6,291 nucleotides of DNA, taken from Treponema sp. (lineage in GTDB: Bacteria; Spirochaetota; Spirochaetia; Treponematales; Breznakiellaceae). Under the pieces are notes generated by a model. That model was given only the letters and a program-made list of their open reading frames with translations, was not told the origin of the DNA and did not search any database. The stretch's first letter is position 1. Every line of letters begins with the position of its first letter. Where the stretch lies: positions 1 to 6,291 of the forward strand of contig JAISEB010000148.1 of the NCBI GenBank assembly GCA_031264395.1, written 5' to 3'. This document shows, piece by piece, positions 5,576 through 6,291 of the stretch. The position numbers were made by a program, and so were the translations under genes.

Positions 5576-6291
5576 ATGAAAAAGGTCAAGGATGTGTACA
5601 AGGAATTTTACACGGTTGACGACGCCATTAACATGGATGTCGATACGGTAAAAAATCTGCAGGAAACGTACTCCAACAAGCTGAAAGTGGTTTTGTCCGG
5701 AGGCAAGTATTTCAAAAAAGCGGAAAACGCCGGTTTTATTGACCATGAGGGAAAGCGGCATATTGATATGATGGGCGCGGTCGGAGTCATGACCGTAGGG
5801 AACAACAATCCTTTTATCTGGGATCAGATTGAAAAGGTCTTCAAAGCCAAATCTTACATTATGGGGGCGGTGTCCTACCATAATATCGCCGCCGCGTTCT
5901 ACCGGAATCTCGCGCTGACCACCCCCGGTCAAAAATTGACCAAGGCCCAGATCACAGGCGGCGGCGCGGAGGCCATTGAAGGGGTTATCAAGCTCTGCAA
6001 GATCGCCCAGCGTAATAAACCCAACAAGACCAAAATCCTCTCTACCATAAACGCCTTTCACGGAAAGACCGCCGGCGCAGTTTCGGTGGGCGGAAAAGAC
6101 ACCTGGCAGATGTACCAGGGCCGGCTACTCCTGGATCAGGTTACCCACATACCTTTCAACGATGTAGAAGCGCTGAAAAAAGAATTGTCCAGCGGCATCT
6201 ATCAGGGTTTTATAGTGGAGCCCATACAGGGTGAAGGCGGGGTCCATGTGGCCACCGACGAGTTCATGCGGACCGCGCGGGAATACTGCGA
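5576..6291 (+). CDS. Class III PLP-dependent aminotransferase (partial, 3' end beyond window)
   Basis: The first 238 codons are present. Class III (ornithine/putrescine/GABA aminotransferase-like) features appear in the correct order: an N-terminal extension (1-40), the small-domain strand GFIDHEGKRHIDMMGAVGV (53-71), the cofactor phosphate-binding loop TGGGAEAIEG (127-136), the FHGKTAGAVS motif (161-170) and VEPIQGEGGV (214-223). The loop normally reads NSG[AT]E; here the Asn-Ser pair is replaced by Gly-Gly, which is unusual. The lysine that holds PLP and the DEVQ-type motif lie beyond the right edge, so activity cannot be judged. The soluble product should move an amino group from an omega-amine or diamine to 2-oxoglutarate or a similar acceptor; the substrate is not determined by what is visible. 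The start is fixed by AAGGGGG six bases upstream and by the promoter at 5506. It is transcribed alone within this window. Confidence 0.9.
   Translation, partial: MKKVKDVYKEFYTVDDAINMDVDTVKNLQETYSNKLKVVLSGGKYFKKAENAGFIDHEGKRHIDMMGAVGVMTVGNNNPFIWDQIEKVFKAKSYIMGAVSYHNIAAAFYRNLALTTPGQKLTKAQITGGGAEAIEGVIKLCKIAQRNKPNKTKILSTINAFHGKTAGAVSVGGKDTWQMYQGRLLLDQVTHIPFNDVEALKKELSSGIYQGFIVEPIQGEGGVHVATDEFMRTAREYC

Noticed and set aside
5531..6061. Minus-strand 176-residue open frame
   Set aside because: It covers the aminotransferase start antisense and includes the promoter and ribosome binding site; the plus-strand frame has clear class III motifs.

Overview
The window looks like chromosomal DNA of a host-associated spirochaete, most likely a Treponema relative of moderate GC. 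The clues are a membrane adenylate cyclase with a CHASE2 sensor of the type common in spirochaetes, a loose lipobox on the M48 lipoprotein, and a probable flagellin C-terminus at the left edge. This assignment rests on gene style and was not tested by a search.

Layout. At the far left, positions 2-34 (+) carry a ten-residue C-terminus resembling that of flagellin. It is followed by about 155 bases packed with stem-loops, including two plus-strand rho-independent terminators (42-77 and 156-190) with the same TCAG loop. From there to 5047 the minus strand is almost fully coding. In transcription order it holds a CHASE2 adenylate cyclase (5047-2780), a small secreted SH3-domain protein (2718-2251), an M48-family metallopeptidase lipoprotein (2254-1340) and a DUF2961/GH172 glycoside hydrolase-like protein (1315-194). 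The gaps are 61 bp, a 4-bp ATGA overlap and 24 bp, so the four genes are probably one operon. A TTGACA-type promoter lies just upstream of the cyclase.

To the right the strand switches. A 74-residue protein of unknown function (5193-5417, +) has a strong ribosome binding site. It is followed by a near-consensus sigma-70 promoter (TTGACA, 17 bp, TATCAT) and the first 238 codons of a class III PLP-dependent aminotransferase (5576 to the window end).

How the genes may work together. The operon would couple an envelope-sensing cAMP synthase to two envelope proteins, one a probable peptidoglycan or protein binder and one a protease, and to a predicted cytoplasmic furanosidase-type glycan enzyme. 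That functional link is inference from gene order. No mobile element, CRISPR array, tRNA or rRNA was seen. The longest stretch without a gene is the roughly 160-base spacer on either side of the main block, so no gap exceeds 300 bases.
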